A stretch of 64,000 bases of DNA from Chryseobacterium sp. ERMR1:04 (GCF_001297705.1 NZ_LIRF01000005.1:248001-312000); one strand, 5' to 3'. Shown: positions 53,459 through 62,167, numbered from the stretch's first letter. Numbers and translations: made by a program. Notes: generated by a model from the sequence alone, not told the origin.

Positions 53459-54904
53459 ATGAAATTCAGGTTACCATTCATCGCAATACTTTTTTCTGTG
53501 TATTGTTTATCTCAGAATATAGTGTCAAATGTTGATGCTGTTGTCAACACCGAAATGAAAGAAAGGAAAATTCCCGGAATGCAGATCGCAGTTGTTCAAA
53601 ATGGAAAAATTGTTTTAAATAAATCATATGGTGTCGCCAATATCCAGAATAATCTTCCGGTAAAAAACACTTCGGTTTTCCCGATCAATTCTACGACAAA
53701 AGTATTTACGGCGGTGGCGGTGATGCAATTGTTAGAGCAAGGAAAGATAGGTTTAAGCGATTCAATTTCTAAGTATTTAGAAAACTTGCCGTCTGAATGG
53801 CAAAAAATTACTGTAGAACAGTTGATGACTCATATTTCTGGCCTTCCTGATATTCTAAGTGTTCTTGATCCGGCAACAGGAAGTCTTGGAGCAATGAGAA
53901 CAGAGAATGCGATGTGGGAGAAGATTAAATTATCGCCTTTGAATTTTAAAACAGGAGAACAGTCGAGTTACAATCAAACCAATTATTATTTATTAGGAAA
54001 AATTATTGAAAAAGTAAGTGGTGATTCGTTTGTCAATTTCGTTACCCAAAATCAATTCAATAGGGTAGGAATGAAAAATACGCAGTTTGGGGATTCTAGA
54101 ACGGTGATCCCGAATTATTCACCTACCTATCGTTTCAGAAAAAATCTTGATGGGCGCCCACTGAAAGAGGAAATGCTTTTTAATGATTATTATGAGTTTC
54201 CTGATTTTACTTTTCCGGGTGCAGGGCTTAATTGTACGTCTGAAGATTTTGCCAACTGGATCATTGCTTTGCAAAACAATAAATTATTTCAGAAATCATC
54301 TACATTACAAACTATGTGGTCACCCATTAAGCTTAATAATGGAACGGCAACAAGCTGGACACGCGGCTGGGGAATTGCCAAGTTTCGGGAACACCATACA
54401 GCAATTGGAATGTCAGGAGGAAGCCGATCTGTGTTTTTAATTTATCCGGACGATAATTTAGCAGTGGTCGTACTTACCAATTTAGCGGGAAGTTATCCTG
54501 AAGATTTTATTGAGGAAATTGCAGGCTGTTATAATGCGGAAATCATCAAAGCGGATCCTTTAACTTATCTTAGAAAAAATCTGAAGAAAATCGGATTTGA
54601 TAAAGCCATTGATTTTGTGAAAAATGAAAAAAAACAAAACCCAAAATGGAGTATTCAGGAGGATGAACTTAATAATTGGGCTTACCGAATGTTAGCCAAA
54701 AATCAATTGAATGAAGCTTCTGAAATTTTTAAACTGAATGTCTTTCTGTTTCCTGACAGTTGGAATGCTTATGACAGTTATGGTGAAATATTACTGAAAA
54801 TGAACAACAAAACGAAAGCAATAGAAATGTATAAAAAATCAATCCAATTAAACCCTTCTAATGAAAATGGGAAAAAGGTTTTGCTGGATATTAGCGGAGC
54901 GTAA
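53459..54904 (+). CDS. Exported serine hydrolase (beta-lactamase/class C superfamily) with C-terminal TPR
   Basis: 481 aa. Signal peptide (about 1-18, LFSVYCLSQ). Class-C/AmpH-type fold with SxxK as Ser78-Thr-Thr-Lys81 (INSTTKVF), Tyr171 in SSYNQTNYYLLG, and a third motif near GMSGGSRS. The last about 90 residues are a TPR-like helical tail with EASEIFKLNVFLFPDSWNAY, then YGEILLKMNNKTKAIEMY. Fusions like this are common in Bacteroidota and are more often esterases or peptidases than true beta-lactamases, so resistance should not be inferred. It stands alone. Confidence 0.88.
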   Translation: MKFRLPFIAILFSVYCLSQNIVSNVDAVVNTEMKERKIPGMQIAVVQNGKIVLNKSYGVANIQNNLPVKNTSVFPINSTTKVFTAVAVMQLLEQGKIGLSDSISKYLENLPSEWQKITVEQLMTHISGLPDILSVLDPATGSLGAMRTENAMWEKIKLSPLNFKTGEQSSYNQTNYYLLGKIIEKVSGDSFVNFVTQNQFNRVGMKNTQFGDSRTVIPNYSPTYRFRKNLDGRPLKEEMLFNDYYEFPDFTFPGAGLNCTSEDFANWIIALQNNKLFQKSSTLQTMWSPIKLNNGTATSWTRGWGIAKFREHHTAIGMSGGSRSVFLIYPDDNLAVVVLTNLAGSYPEDFIEEIAGCYNAEIIKADPLTYLRKNLKKIGFDKAIDFVKNEKKQNPKWSIQEDELNNWAYRMLAKNQLNEASEIFKLNVFLFPDSWNAYDSYGEILLKMNNKTKAIEMYKKSIQLNPSNENGKKVLLDISGA

Positions 54905-54955
54905 ATTTTCCCTATACCATAATAAGATATATTCTTGGTTGAAAATGCTCGTGTT

Positions 54956-54996
54956 AAAAAGTAAGAATGCATTTTTGCATTCTTACTTTTTAAAAA
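54956..54996. terminator. Bidirectional terminator between serine hydrolase and surface-type gene
   Basis: AAAAAGTAAGAATGCA / TGCATTCTTACTTTTT, a 16-bp perfect stem with A's before and T's after, so it serves both convergent genes. Confidence 0.85.
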
Positions 54997-55006
54997 ATTG
55001 TTGAAA

Positions 55007-55640
55007 CTAAAAACGTTCTGCAATCATTGTGTAAAGCGCATTTGCTGCTGTACCGGTTACAAGAAATGTAATTCTATAGTAAATGGATTTATCTACATCG
55101 GTAAGGTGTAATACGTTTAATTCCGAAAAAGACATACCTGGGCCTGCTGATGCTGGAACAAAGTTTTGGAATGTTGCATAGTTGGCAGTAGTGAAGTCTA
55201 AAGCGTTATTATCATATTGGTATCCATTGCCTTGATACTGTTGGTTTACCCCTACATAAAATCTTTTTTGTAGCGGTTGCTGGCGGGTCAATCAGTGCTA
55301 TCTGAGGAGTATTTCCAGAAGTAATCCTGAAAATAAGATTGTCAACTACGATAGTTTTAGATGCGTCAGCACCAGTACTGGAGTTGTAAATGGTTTTAAC
55401 AATAGTATTTCCACCACCGGCACCACCGCCTCCGCCTAGAGATGAGGCTAAAGTTTTAGTGATCACTCCATTGGCATCGGGTGCCAAGATGTATTCCGGG
55501 GTTTCTGCTGCAACATCAATTTGTCTTACCCTTAGATCTCCATTAACATCTAATGTGTTGGTTGGTGTCGTAGTGTTTATCCCTACCTGGCTGAAAACTA
55601 TTGAGGGAAACAGTATTAATGCCATTAAATTCTTTTTCAT
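55007..55640 (-). pseudogene. Exported surface-type protein (GINTTTP/LDVNG motif), one-base frameshift
   Basis: Signal peptide (about 1-18, LFPSIVFSQ), then QVGINTTTPTNTLDVNGDLR, the start typical of many Bacteroidota exported, often tail-fibre-like proteins. Next come a Gly-rich linker (GGGGGAGGGN) and a beta-rich domain. The frame breaks at the T6 run 55264-55269 (A6 on the coding strand). Deleting one A restores ATATKRFYVGVNQQYQGNGY and a continuous protein of about 210 aa, ending YTMIAERF. Without the repair it reads 142 aa. As in carB the indel is in a homopolymer, so a sequencing error is likely. Function unknown. Confidence 0.8.
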
Positions 55641-55673
55641 AACGAATGTTTAAAATTAAAAATTTGTTGACAG

Positions 55674-55705
55674 CAAAATTAAAACAAAAAATGATTTATT
55701 CACAA
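55674..55705 (-). promoter_or_regulatory. Promoter of the surface-type gene
   Basis: On the minus strand: TTG (55705 to 55703), 21 bp, TAATTTTG (55681 to 55674), 33 bp before the ATG at 55640. Full Bacteroidota consensus. Confidence 0.6.
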
Positions 55706-56087
55706 ATTTAATACACTTATTTTATCATATATGTTTAAATGAACAGTAAGTATTGATTTTATAGTAAAATATTTAATTTATGACTATTGTTTTTTTAATG
55801 AAAATAAGGTTATTTTTTTTGCTAATTTATTCATAAACAGAGATTAATATTCTAAAGCTTTTTTAGAATACTATTATTTGCTAACTGTAATATTTTAATT
55901 ATAGTTGCTGTTATGTAAAATAAAAAACAGTCACTAATTGTGGATTTTAAGTATTATATCTGAAATTTATCCTTAAAAAGATATTTTTTAAGGATAAAAA
56001 GAAGAGAACATCCTATTTTCAAGGATAATAAAATGCTCCAAAAAGATTTATATTATTGGAATAATGTGCTTAAGTAGGGGTTTGTAC
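55706..56087. other. AT-rich gene-free stretch with a strong palindrome
   Basis: No gene is visible in this AT-rich stretch. At 55968-55997 TTATCCTTAAAAA pairs with TTTTTTAAGGATAA, a stem with T's on either strand. It probably terminates the minus-strand gene ending at 56088. A second AAGGAT (56018-56026) follows. Confidence 0.55.
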
Positions 56088-56945
56088 TTATTTAACTATA
56101 TAATATGGCTCTGAAAAATATTTACTTGGTTTGAAGAAAACCATTTTTCTTTCATCATCAAAAATCCAGTTAAATCTTTTCATAAGATCAGCTCCGAAAT
56201 AATTGGTAGTTTGATTTTTAAGATCTCCAACAAAGAATCCGGCAGGAACATCTTTTAGTACAATGTTTCCTAGTTTTAAAAAGGGTAAAATCCCCTGTTT
56301 GGTTACGATACTTTTCCCTGCAGAATTTCTTAATGTTTTTTCACCTGTAATTTTTAGTTTTTTATCCAATTGTTTTTCATCAGAAAACTCATTACTGTAA
56401 AGCAATCCGCCTGAGTATCCAGATTGCATAAGAAAATAAACTTCCTGTTGTTTGCCCTCAATCACATTATCAGCAACAATATAAAAGGTTCCTGGTTCTG
56501 AAAGTAAAAGGGTTGCTCCATATCCTTTCAATTCACTTTCACCAGGCATTTTGTCGTAGATCACAAACTGATTGTTGTCATAGTCTATTTTAAAAGCTTT
56601 CCCTTTGAACATTTGAGTTCCTATTTTTCCGTCGGCTTCATGTCCGGTTAGTTCGTTGTCAGAAAACTTAACATTTTTTAAGGTGAATTTCCCTATTTTT
56701 ACAGTGTTATTTTCACTCACTTTATCTTTAAAAATAATATGGTCGGCATTTCTTTTTCGTTCAGGAGAAATAGAAGCGTCTTCCATGGCAATTTGAAACA
56801 TCAGATCCAAAGAATCTTTATCATTTACCAAAGCTTTTACAATGATATTATTGTGTTTTGTTATTCTAAACGGAATTTTTTCCTGCGCTTTTATAACTAG
56901 AAAACTTGCACATAGAAGAACTAGAAGACTTACTTTTTTGAACAT
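56088..56945 (-). CDS. Exported aspartyl-protease-like (retropepsin-fold) protein
   Basis: 285 aa with a signal peptide (about 1-20, LLVLLCASFLVIKAQE). The mature part follows the shape of Bacteroidota aspartyl-protease-family proteins: PFRITKHNNIIVKALVNDKD, GKFTLKNVKFSDN, GKIGTQMFKGKAFKIDYDNN and FGADLMKRFNWIFDDERKMV, two half-fold repeats. The catalytic D-T/S-G triplet normally found in the first half is not seen (LDLMFQIAMED stands there), so it may be an inactive or binding variant. Alone in its transcription unit. Confidence 0.7.
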   Translation of the reverse strand: MFKKVSLLVLLCASFLVIKAQEKIPFRITKHNNIIVKALVNDKDSLDLMFQIAMEDASISPERKRNADHIIFKDKVSENNTVKIGKFTLKNVKFSDNELTGHEADGKIGTQMFKGKAFKIDYDNNQFVIYDKMPGESELKGYGATLLLSEPGTFYIVADNVIEGKQQEVYFLMQSGYSGGLLYSNEFSDEKQLDKKLKITGEKTLRNSAGKSIVTKQGILPFLKLGNIVLKDVPAGFFVGDLKNQTTNYFGADLMKRFNWIFDDERKMVFFKPSKYFSEPYYIVK

Positions 56946-56989
56946 AAAAGAGGGGATATGAGTTGATGTTTTAAAGGAAGTAAATTACC

Positions 56990-57069
56990 TTTTATTTTTG
57001 ATATAAGAAGAGTTAAAAATATGTGTCCATTTTTCGGTTGTTCATCAATGGTTTTAAAGATTAGTTTTG
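56990..57069 (+). promoter_or_regulatory. Operator-promoter cassette of the EamA gene (copy 1)
   Basis: A block TTTTATTTTTGATATAAGAA, then direct repeats TGTCCAT (57024-57030) and TGTTCAT (57039-57045), 15 bp apart, then TAGTTTTG (57062-57069). The operator ends 16 bp before the -7 box, as in class II activator sites. The same cassette appears at 58020. Confidence 0.65.
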
Positions 57070-57126
57070 TAAAAAACGAATAAAAAATATTCAACTTTTT
57101 TTGATAAAATTAATTACAGACAAACA

Positions 57127-58005
57127 ATGAATGCAGACAAAGAAAAATGGATTCTTTTAGTGGTATTAAGCCTTATTTGGGGATCATCTTTTATTTTGAT
57201 TAAAAAATCTTTAGACCATTTCACTCCTTTTCAGGTCGGTGCTTTAAGGGTTCTTATTGCAGGAATTATTTTAATGCCGATTGCGATTTCTAAGTATAAA
57301 CTATTCCCTAAGAAACATATAAAATGGCTTGTTTTAGCAGCGTTCACCGGGAGTTTCATTCCGATGTTTCTGTTTCCGATTGCAGAAAAAGAAATAACCA
57401 GTAGTATAGCAGGAATTATCAACTCAATGATGCCTATTTTCGTAATTATTGTAGGCGCTTTGGTCTGGAAGTTCGAAACAACAAAACAACAGGTGATTGG
57501 AGTTTTTATAAGCTTTACAGGAGTGTGTTTATTGGCTTTTGGTGGTGGTGAGGGCACTGCATTCAAGATTATTCCTGTTCTGTTGTTGTTATTAGCTACT
57601 TTATGTTATGCAGTAAGTACCACAACGGTAAAATCAAAACTCATGGAAGTTTCTTCTACTGTGCTGTCTGCCTTTGTTTTCTCATTTGTATTATTTATAC
57701 CATCATTACTCGCTTTAAGTCTCACCGGATTCTTTTCTACATTTAGTTTTTCTCAAGATAATATGACCGGATTGATGTTTGTGAGTTTATTATCTGTATT
57801 CGGAACGGGACTTGCCATGATGATGAATTATAGATTACTGAAAGTGTCCACTCCTTTATTTGCATCAACAGTAACCTTATTAATGCCTATCGTTGCTATT
57901 GCTTGGGGTATTTTGGATGGTGAAAGATTAACTGTTTTACAATTTATTGGGGCAACTATTATTATCGCTGGATTGATCTTTTTAAGATCGAAACCTAAAA
58001 AATAA
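57127..58005 (+). CDS. EamA-family drug/metabolite transporter
   Basis: 292 aa, ten membrane helices in two EamA repeats (about 5-135 and 150-288). LVVLSLIWGSSFILIKKSL opens the first repeat, and PVLLLLLATLCYAVSTTTVK opens the second. A motif TVTLLMPIVAIAWGILDGE near the end is typical for these exporters. The substrate is unknown. Its promoter cassette is copied in front of the next gene pair, so transporter and ICL/PEP-mutase/ada should be switched on together. Confidence 0.9.
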   Translation: MNADKEKWILLVVLSLIWGSSFILIKKSLDHFTPFQVGALRVLIAGIILMPIAISKYKLFPKKHIKWLVLAAFTGSFIPMFLFPIAEKEITSSIAGIINSMMPIFVIIVGALVWKFETTKQQVIGVFISFTGVCLLAFGGGEGTAFKIIPVLLLLLATLCYAVSTTTVKSKLMEVSSTVLSAFVFSFVLFIPSLLALSLTGFFSTFSFSQDNMTGLMFVSLLSVFGTGLAMMMNYRLLKVSTPLFASTVTLLMPIVAIAWGILDGERLTVLQFIGATIIIAGLIFLRSKPKK

Positions 58006-58019
58006 AATAATAAATCTGT

Positions 58020-58102
58020 TTTTTATTTTTGATATAAGAAGAACGTAAAAAATACTTGTCCATTTTTCGGTTGTTCATCAAGGGCTGAAAAGAGTAATTT
58101 TA
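58020..58102 (+). promoter_or_regulatory. Operator-promoter cassette of the ICL/PEP-mutase-ada genes (copy 2)
   Basis: The same 22-bp block and the direct repeats TGTCCAT (58057-58063) and TGTTCAT (58072-58078), again 15 bp apart. TAATTTTA (58095-58102) stands 16 bp after the operator, one mismatch to the -7 consensus. A weak -7 box next to a site is expected for an activated promoter. Confidence 0.65.
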
Positions 58103-58115
58103 TCAAAAAAATAGA

Positions 58116-58889
58116 ATGACAAATATTCAAATATTTAAAGAGCTGCATCAAAATAATGAACCGTTATTACTGGGGAATGTCTGGAATCCGCAAAGTGCTA
58201 AAGTCTATGAACAATTAGGGTATCAAGCGTTGGCGACATCAAGTTCAGCCGTTGCACACAGTTTAGGATATGAGGATGGAGAAAATATGACTTTTGATGA
58301 ATATCTTTATATGGTAGGAAGAATATTGAAATCAATATCAATTCCATTAACGGTAGATTTGGAGGGTGGATACGGTAAGACTGTTGATGCTGTTGTTTCA
58401 AACATTTCTAAGCTTGCCGAGATAGGAGCAGTTGGTATTAATATAGAAGACAGTTTTATTGTTGAAGGAACAAGGAAAATAGCAGATAAAGAAGTGTTTT
58501 TTGAAAAGCTGAAATCAATTGTTTCAAAACTCAAAGAAGAGAAAGTTGAAATGTTTATCAATGTAAGAACAGATACTTTTTTATTAGGACTGGAGAACCC
58601 TGTCGAAGAAACATTACAAAGAATAAAACTGTTTGAAGAAGCTAAAGTCGATGGGATTTTTGTTCCTTGTATTACTGCAGAAAATGATATTAAAACAATT
58701 GTTAAGTCAACTAAAACTCCTGTGAATGTAATGGCTATGCCCGAGTTACCGGATTTTAAAACTCTTCAGAATTTGGGCGTAAAAAGAATATCGTCCGGTA
58801 ATTTTCTAAATGGGTATATTTATAAAAATTTAGAAGAAAAAGGCCGTGAAATCATGCAGGAACAAAGTTTTTCACCCATTTTTAAATAA
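58116..58889 (+). CDS. Isocitrate lyase/PEP-mutase superfamily protein
   Basis: 257 aa TIM-barrel of the ICL/PEPM superfamily: LLGNVWNPQSAKVYEQLGYQ, TSSSAVAHSLGYEDGE, VDLEGGYGKTVDAVVSNISK and AVGINIEDS carry the phosphate- and Mg-binding residues (Asp/Glu of VDLEGGYG and IEDS). It lacks the KKCGH catalytic loop of isocitrate lyase, so it is more likely a C-C or C-P hydrolase or lyase on a small 2-oxoacid; the exact reaction is unknown. It starts under the operator cassette and is followed by ada after 3 bp. Confidence 0.85.
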   Translation: MTNIQIFKELHQNNEPLLLGNVWNPQSAKVYEQLGYQALATSSSAVAHSLGYEDGENMTFDEYLYMVGRILKSISIPLTVDLEGGYGKTVDAVVSNISKLAEIGAVGINIEDSFIVEGTRKIADKEVFFEKLKSIVSKLKEEKVEMFINVRTDTFLLGLENPVEETLQRIKLFEEAKVDGIFVPCITAENDIKTIVKSTKTPVNVMAMPELPDFKTLQNLGVKRISSGNFLNGYIYKNLEEKGREIMQEQSFSPIFK

Positions 58890-58892
58890 GTA

Positions 58893-59936
58893 ATGAAACT
58901 TACAGCAGAAAGAATGTATCAGGCATCGTTGGATAAAGATTCTTCATTTGAAGGAACTTATTGGATGGCTGTAAAAACTACCGGAATTTTTTGTCGGCCC
59001 ACCTGTACTGCACGAAAGCCGAAGAAAGAAAACGTAGAATTCTTTCTCAATGCAGACGAAGCAATGGAGAAGGGGTACAGAGCGTGTAAAATATGTAAGC
59101 CTCTCGAAAAATTAAATGAAACGCCTCAGTATATTCAAGAACTATTGGCCGAACTAACACACAACGAATCTCTGAAAATTAAAGATGCCGATCTCCTGAA
59201 GAGAAATATTGAACCCGTAACGATCCGCCGCTGGTTTCTGAAAAATCATGGGATGACCTTTCAGGCTTTTCAAAGAGAATTTAGGATGAATACAGCTTTT
59301 AAAAAGATAAAAAATGGTGAAAGTATTATGGAAACAGCTTTAGATTCAGGATATGAAAGTTTAAGTGGTTTTAATGAAAGCTTTAAAAATATTCTTGGAG
59401 TTTCTCCTAAAAATAGCAGAGTACAGATGATTATTGATCTTAAAAGAATGGAGACCCCTCTCGGAACCATGTTTGCCTGTGCTGTAGATGAAGGTATTTG
59501 TTTGCTTGAATTTACAGACCGAAAAAATATGGAAAAACAGTTCATCTCATTATCCAAAGCGTTAAATGCTGAAATTGTTCAAGGTGAAAACAAGCATTTC
59601 AAACAGCTGGAAGATGAGCTAGTAGAATATTTTGAAGGTAAAAGAAGTCAATTTGACGTTCCGCTGTTCATTACAGGAACCGAGTTTCAGAAAAAAGTCT
59701 GGCAGCTTTTGCGCGAAATCCCAATAGGAGAGACCAGAACCTATAAACAGCAATCTGAATTGTTGGGAAATCCAAAAGCCATTCGCGCGGTAGGAACGGC
59801 AAACGGGATTAATAAAATTGCAATTTTAATTCCCTGTCATCGGGTAATTGGTTCAAACGGAGAGCTGGTAGGCTATGCAGGCGGAATATGGAGAAAACAA
59901 AAATTATTGGAATTGGAGAAGGCTATTTTGTTTTGA
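58893..59936 (+). CDS. ada: Ada: methylphosphotriester sensor, AraC-type regulator and O6-methylguanine-DNA methyltransferase
   Basis: 347 aa, the complete bifunctional protein. The Ada zinc domain has Cys34, Cys38, Cys65 and Cys68 (FCRPTC, CKIC), where Cys34 takes methyl from phosphotriesters. An AraC-like HTH (about 85-175) and a methyltransferase domain follow, with Cys315 in ILIPCHRVIGSNG as the acceptor. It starts 3 bp after the ICL/PEP-mutase gene, so both are under the TGTYCAT cassette. As AraC-type proteins often bind tandem half-sites, Ada itself is a candidate activator of both cassettes; this is inference. Confidence 0.93.
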   Translation: MKLTAERMYQASLDKDSSFEGTYWMAVKTTGIFCRPTCTARKPKKENVEFFLNADEAMEKGYRACKICKPLEKLNETPQYIQELLAELTHNESLKIKDADLLKRNIEPVTIRRWFLKNHGMTFQAFQREFRMNTAFKKIKNGESIMETALDSGYESLSGFNESFKNILGVSPKNSRVQMIIDLKRMETPLGTMFACAVDEGICLLEFTDRKNMEKQFISLSKALNAEIVQGENKHFKQLEDELVEYFEGKRSQFDVPLFITGTEFQKKVWQLLREIPIGETRTYKQQSELLGNPKAIRAVGTANGINKIAILIPCHRVIGSNGELVGYAGGIWRKQKLLELEKAILF

Positions 59937-59965
59937 TTTTCGTATTTTTAAACAAAAATTTACAC

Positions 59966-60571
59966 GTGAAAAAGTTACTATTTGCACTTTGCATATCAAC
60001 TTCAGCTTTCAGTTTTGCACAAGACTATTCTGTACCGGCAGCAAGCCCGCGCCAACAGGTAGAACAACAGTTCTCAATGTCTAAAATCACTATTGATTAC
60101 GGAAGACCGGGAGTAAAAGGTCGTAAGATCTTCGGAGAATTGGTTCCTTACGGACAAGTTTGGAGAGCGGGAGCAAACTCTTCTACAAAAATCACATTCG
60201 GACAGTCGGTTAACTTTGGAGGAAAAATAGTTCCTGCAGGAACTTACGGATTGTTCATCATTCCTACAGAAAAAGAATGGAAAGTGATCTTGAATAAAGA
60301 TTTCCAACAATGGGGTGCTTATACTTATGATCCAAAACAGGATGTAGTAGATGTTACTGTACCTGTAAATAAGTTAGCAGACAAACAAGAGTGGTTTGAA
60401 ATTACATTAAACCCAACAGATGAAAATTCTGGAAATCTTGTGATCAAATGGGATCTTGCTCAGGCAGAAGTTGCTTTAAAGCCTGCAAAACCAGACGCAG
60501 TAATCAAAATTACTGACAAACTAAAAGAAATTAAAAAAATAGAATCAGACGCAGCTAAAACAAAAGGCTAA
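59966..60571 (+). CDS. Exported DUF2911-family protein
   Basis: Start GTG at 59966 is chosen because it opens a normal signal peptide (MKKLLFALCISTSAFSFAQ when read as Met); longer in-frame starts from 59888 would overlap ada and lack the signal. 201 aa. DUF2911 signatures: SKITIDYGRPGVKGRKIFGE, then LVPYGQVWRAGANSSTKIT, PAGTYGLFIIPTEKEWKVIL and QWGAYTYDPKQDV. The domain occurs widely in Bacteroidota periplasmic proteins; function unknown. 29 bp follow ada, so read-through from the ada operon is possible. Confidence 0.87.
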   Translation: MKKLLFALCISTSAFSFAQDYSVPAASPRQQVEQQFSMSKITIDYGRPGVKGRKIFGELVPYGQVWRAGANSSTKITFGQSVNFGGKIVPAGTYGLFIIPTEKEWKVILNKDFQQWGAYTYDPKQDVVDVTVPVNKLADKQEWFEITLNPTDENSGNLVIKWDLAQAEVALKPAKPDAVIKITDKLKEIKKIESDAAKTKG

Positions 60572-60621
60572 GAAAAGGAAATCGTACGATTCCATCTGAT
60601 TTTTAAAAACAGTATTTACAG

Positions 60622-61149
60622 ATGAATTTTTCTATTCAACCTATTTTAGAAAATCAAGAATATCAATTAATCCCCTTACAGCAAGGGGATTTTGAATCTT
60701 TATACGAAGTAGCTTCAGACCCTAAAGTTTGGGAGCAGCACCCTAATAAAGACCGTTACCAAAGAGAAGTTTTTGAAAACTTTTTCAAAGGAGCCATAGA
60801 AAGTGAGGGGGCTTTTAAAATTATAGATAAAAGTTCCGGAGATGTGCTGGGAAGCACGCGTTACTATAATTTTGATGACCAAAAAAACGGAATTTTCGTT
60901 GGCTATACTTTTTACGGTACAAAATCTTGGGGAAAAGGAATTAATCCGAAGATCAAGAAATTAATGCTGGACTATATTTTCCAGTTTGTAGATAGCGCTT
61001 TCTTTCATATTGGTAAAGAGAATTTCCGCTCGCAGATTGCTTTAGAAAGGCTTGGAGGTGAGAAGATTGCGGAAGAAGAAGTTGCCTATTTCGGAGAGCC
61101 TACGAGAACTAATTTTGTTTATGAGATCAAAAAAGAAAATTGGTCATGA
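60622..61149 (+). CDS. GNAT acetyltransferase (RimJ/RimL type)
   Basis: 175 aa. YQLIPLQQGDFESLYEVASD, GDVLGSTRYYNFDDQKNGIF, then VGYTFYGTKSWGKGINPKIK and SQIALERLGGEKIAEEE, typical of Acetyltransf_3 proteins. It resembles the GNAT at 52690 in fold but not closely. Substrate unknown. It overlaps the cupin gene by four bases (ATGA), so both are translated as a unit. Confidence 0.88.
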   Translation: MNFSIQPILENQEYQLIPLQQGDFESLYEVASDPKVWEQHPNKDRYQREVFENFFKGAIESEGAFKIIDKSSGDVLGSTRYYNFDDQKNGIFVGYTFYGTKSWGKGINPKIKKLMLDYIFQFVDSAFFHIGKENFRSQIALERLGGEKIAEEEVAYFGEPTRTNFVYEIKKENWS

Positions 61150-61505
61150 AAAAATTTAAGATCCAAAAATCACCCTTTGTAGTTCCTACCACAGACGGAA
61201 AATTAATTGAAGAACATTGGGGCAATTCTACTCAAAATTCAAATATTTCAATTGCTCATATGGTGGCTCCGCCAAATTGGAGTGAGCCGCACCAGACTCC
61301 TCAATTTGATGAGTATACAATCATTGTTTCAGGTAAAAAACAATTTGAGATTGACGGTGAGGTGGTCATCCTTGAAGAAGGTCAAAGTATCTTGGTAGAA
61401 AAAGGAGCAAGAGTACGTTACAGCAATCCTTTCTCAGAACCCTGCGTATATATTGCGATTTGCCTTCCTGCTTTCTCGATTGATTTGGTGAATAGGGAAG
61501 AGTAA
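61146..61505 (+). CDS. Single-domain cupin protein
   Basis: 119 aa from ATG 61146, chosen because it makes the ATGA overlap with the GNAT gene. One small beta-barrel of the cupin superfamily: PHQTPQFDEYTIIVSGKKQF holds the first motif (GxxxH...E region reduced to PHQTPQFDEYT), and LEEGQSILVEKGARVRYSN the second. One His and acidic residues could bind a metal but the full His3-Glu set is not present. Function unknown. Confidence 0.82.
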   Translation: MKKFKIQKSPFVVPTTDGKLIEEHWGNSTQNSNISIAHMVAPPNWSEPHQTPQFDEYTIIVSGKKQFEIDGEVVILEEGQSILVEKGARVRYSNPFSEPCVYIAICLPAFSIDLVNREE

Positions 61506-61555
61506 TGTGTTGGAGGGTTTTAGAGTAAAAGAGTTTGAGTTAAAACATTCTCTTT

Positions 61556-61702
61556 GTCATTCAGAACGTAGCAAAGCGAAGTGAAGAATCTATACAATAT
61601 TTTTAAAAAGATGCTTCGACTATACTCTGCGCGACATTTCTAATACTAACCGTTTATTTTAGCGTTAATTTTTTAGCGATGTCATGCTGAGCGTAGTCGA
61701 AG
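61556..61702. repeat. Hairpin repeat pair (GTCATTCAGAACG half-copy plus TCGAAGC element)
   Basis: GTCATTCAGAACGTAGCAAA and GTGAAGAATCT (61556-61591) resemble 39819. Then GATGCTTCGACT (61610) with GCGACATTTCTAATACTAAC, and TGTCATGCTGAGCGTAGTCG with AAGCG (61680-61702), form the TCGAAGC hairpin. The spacer 61506-61775 holds no gene. Confidence 0.62.
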
Positions 61703-61775
61703 CGTTTTAATTGAAAAAATGAAAGTAAATTGTGTTGAATAATTTTTGTAAGTTCGCGGCTTTGAAAATTACTAT

Positions 61776-62153
61776 ATGAAACACAATTTATCAATTGTAT
61801 TATTGCTAGGTATTGCACTTTCTACAACTTCTTGTGCAACCATTTTTACAGGAACTAAAGATAAAATATCTTTCAACTCAACTCCTGAAGGAGCCAAAGT
61901 ATTCCATAAAGGAATCGAAAAATGTACTACACCTTGTACAGCTGAAATTCACAGATCATTAGCCAAACAAACGGTTACCTTTGAAAAAGAAGGCTTTGCT
62001 AACAAAGAAGTTAAATTAACTAAAACATTTAATCCGGTAACTTTGATCAATATTATTTTGGGTGGAGCGATTGGCGTTGGAGTTGATGCTGCAACAGGTT
62101 CTCTGACTAAATATTCGCCAAAACAATATACGGTTGAATTAGAAGCTAAATAA
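61776..62153 (+). CDS. PEGA-domain lipoprotein
   Basis: 125 aa. Lipoprotein signal with lipobox TTSC (Cys20). The PEGA domain (about 25-75) shows KISFNSTPEGAKVFHKGIEK, then CTTPCTAEIHRSLAKQTVTF, the P-x-G-A-x-V pattern typical of surface PEGA repeats. A hydrophobic stretch (about 88-106, LINIILGGAIGVGVDAATG) follows. Probably an outer-membrane or envelope lipoprotein; role unknown. It stands alone between repeats. Confidence 0.83.
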   Translation: MKHNLSIVLLLGIALSTTSCATIFTGTKDKISFNSTPEGAKVFHKGIEKCTTPCTAEIHRSLAKQTVTFEKEGFANKEVKLTKTFNPVTLINIILGGAIGVGVDAATGSLTKYSPKQYTVELEAK

Positions 62154-62167
62154 TATCTAGGCATAAA

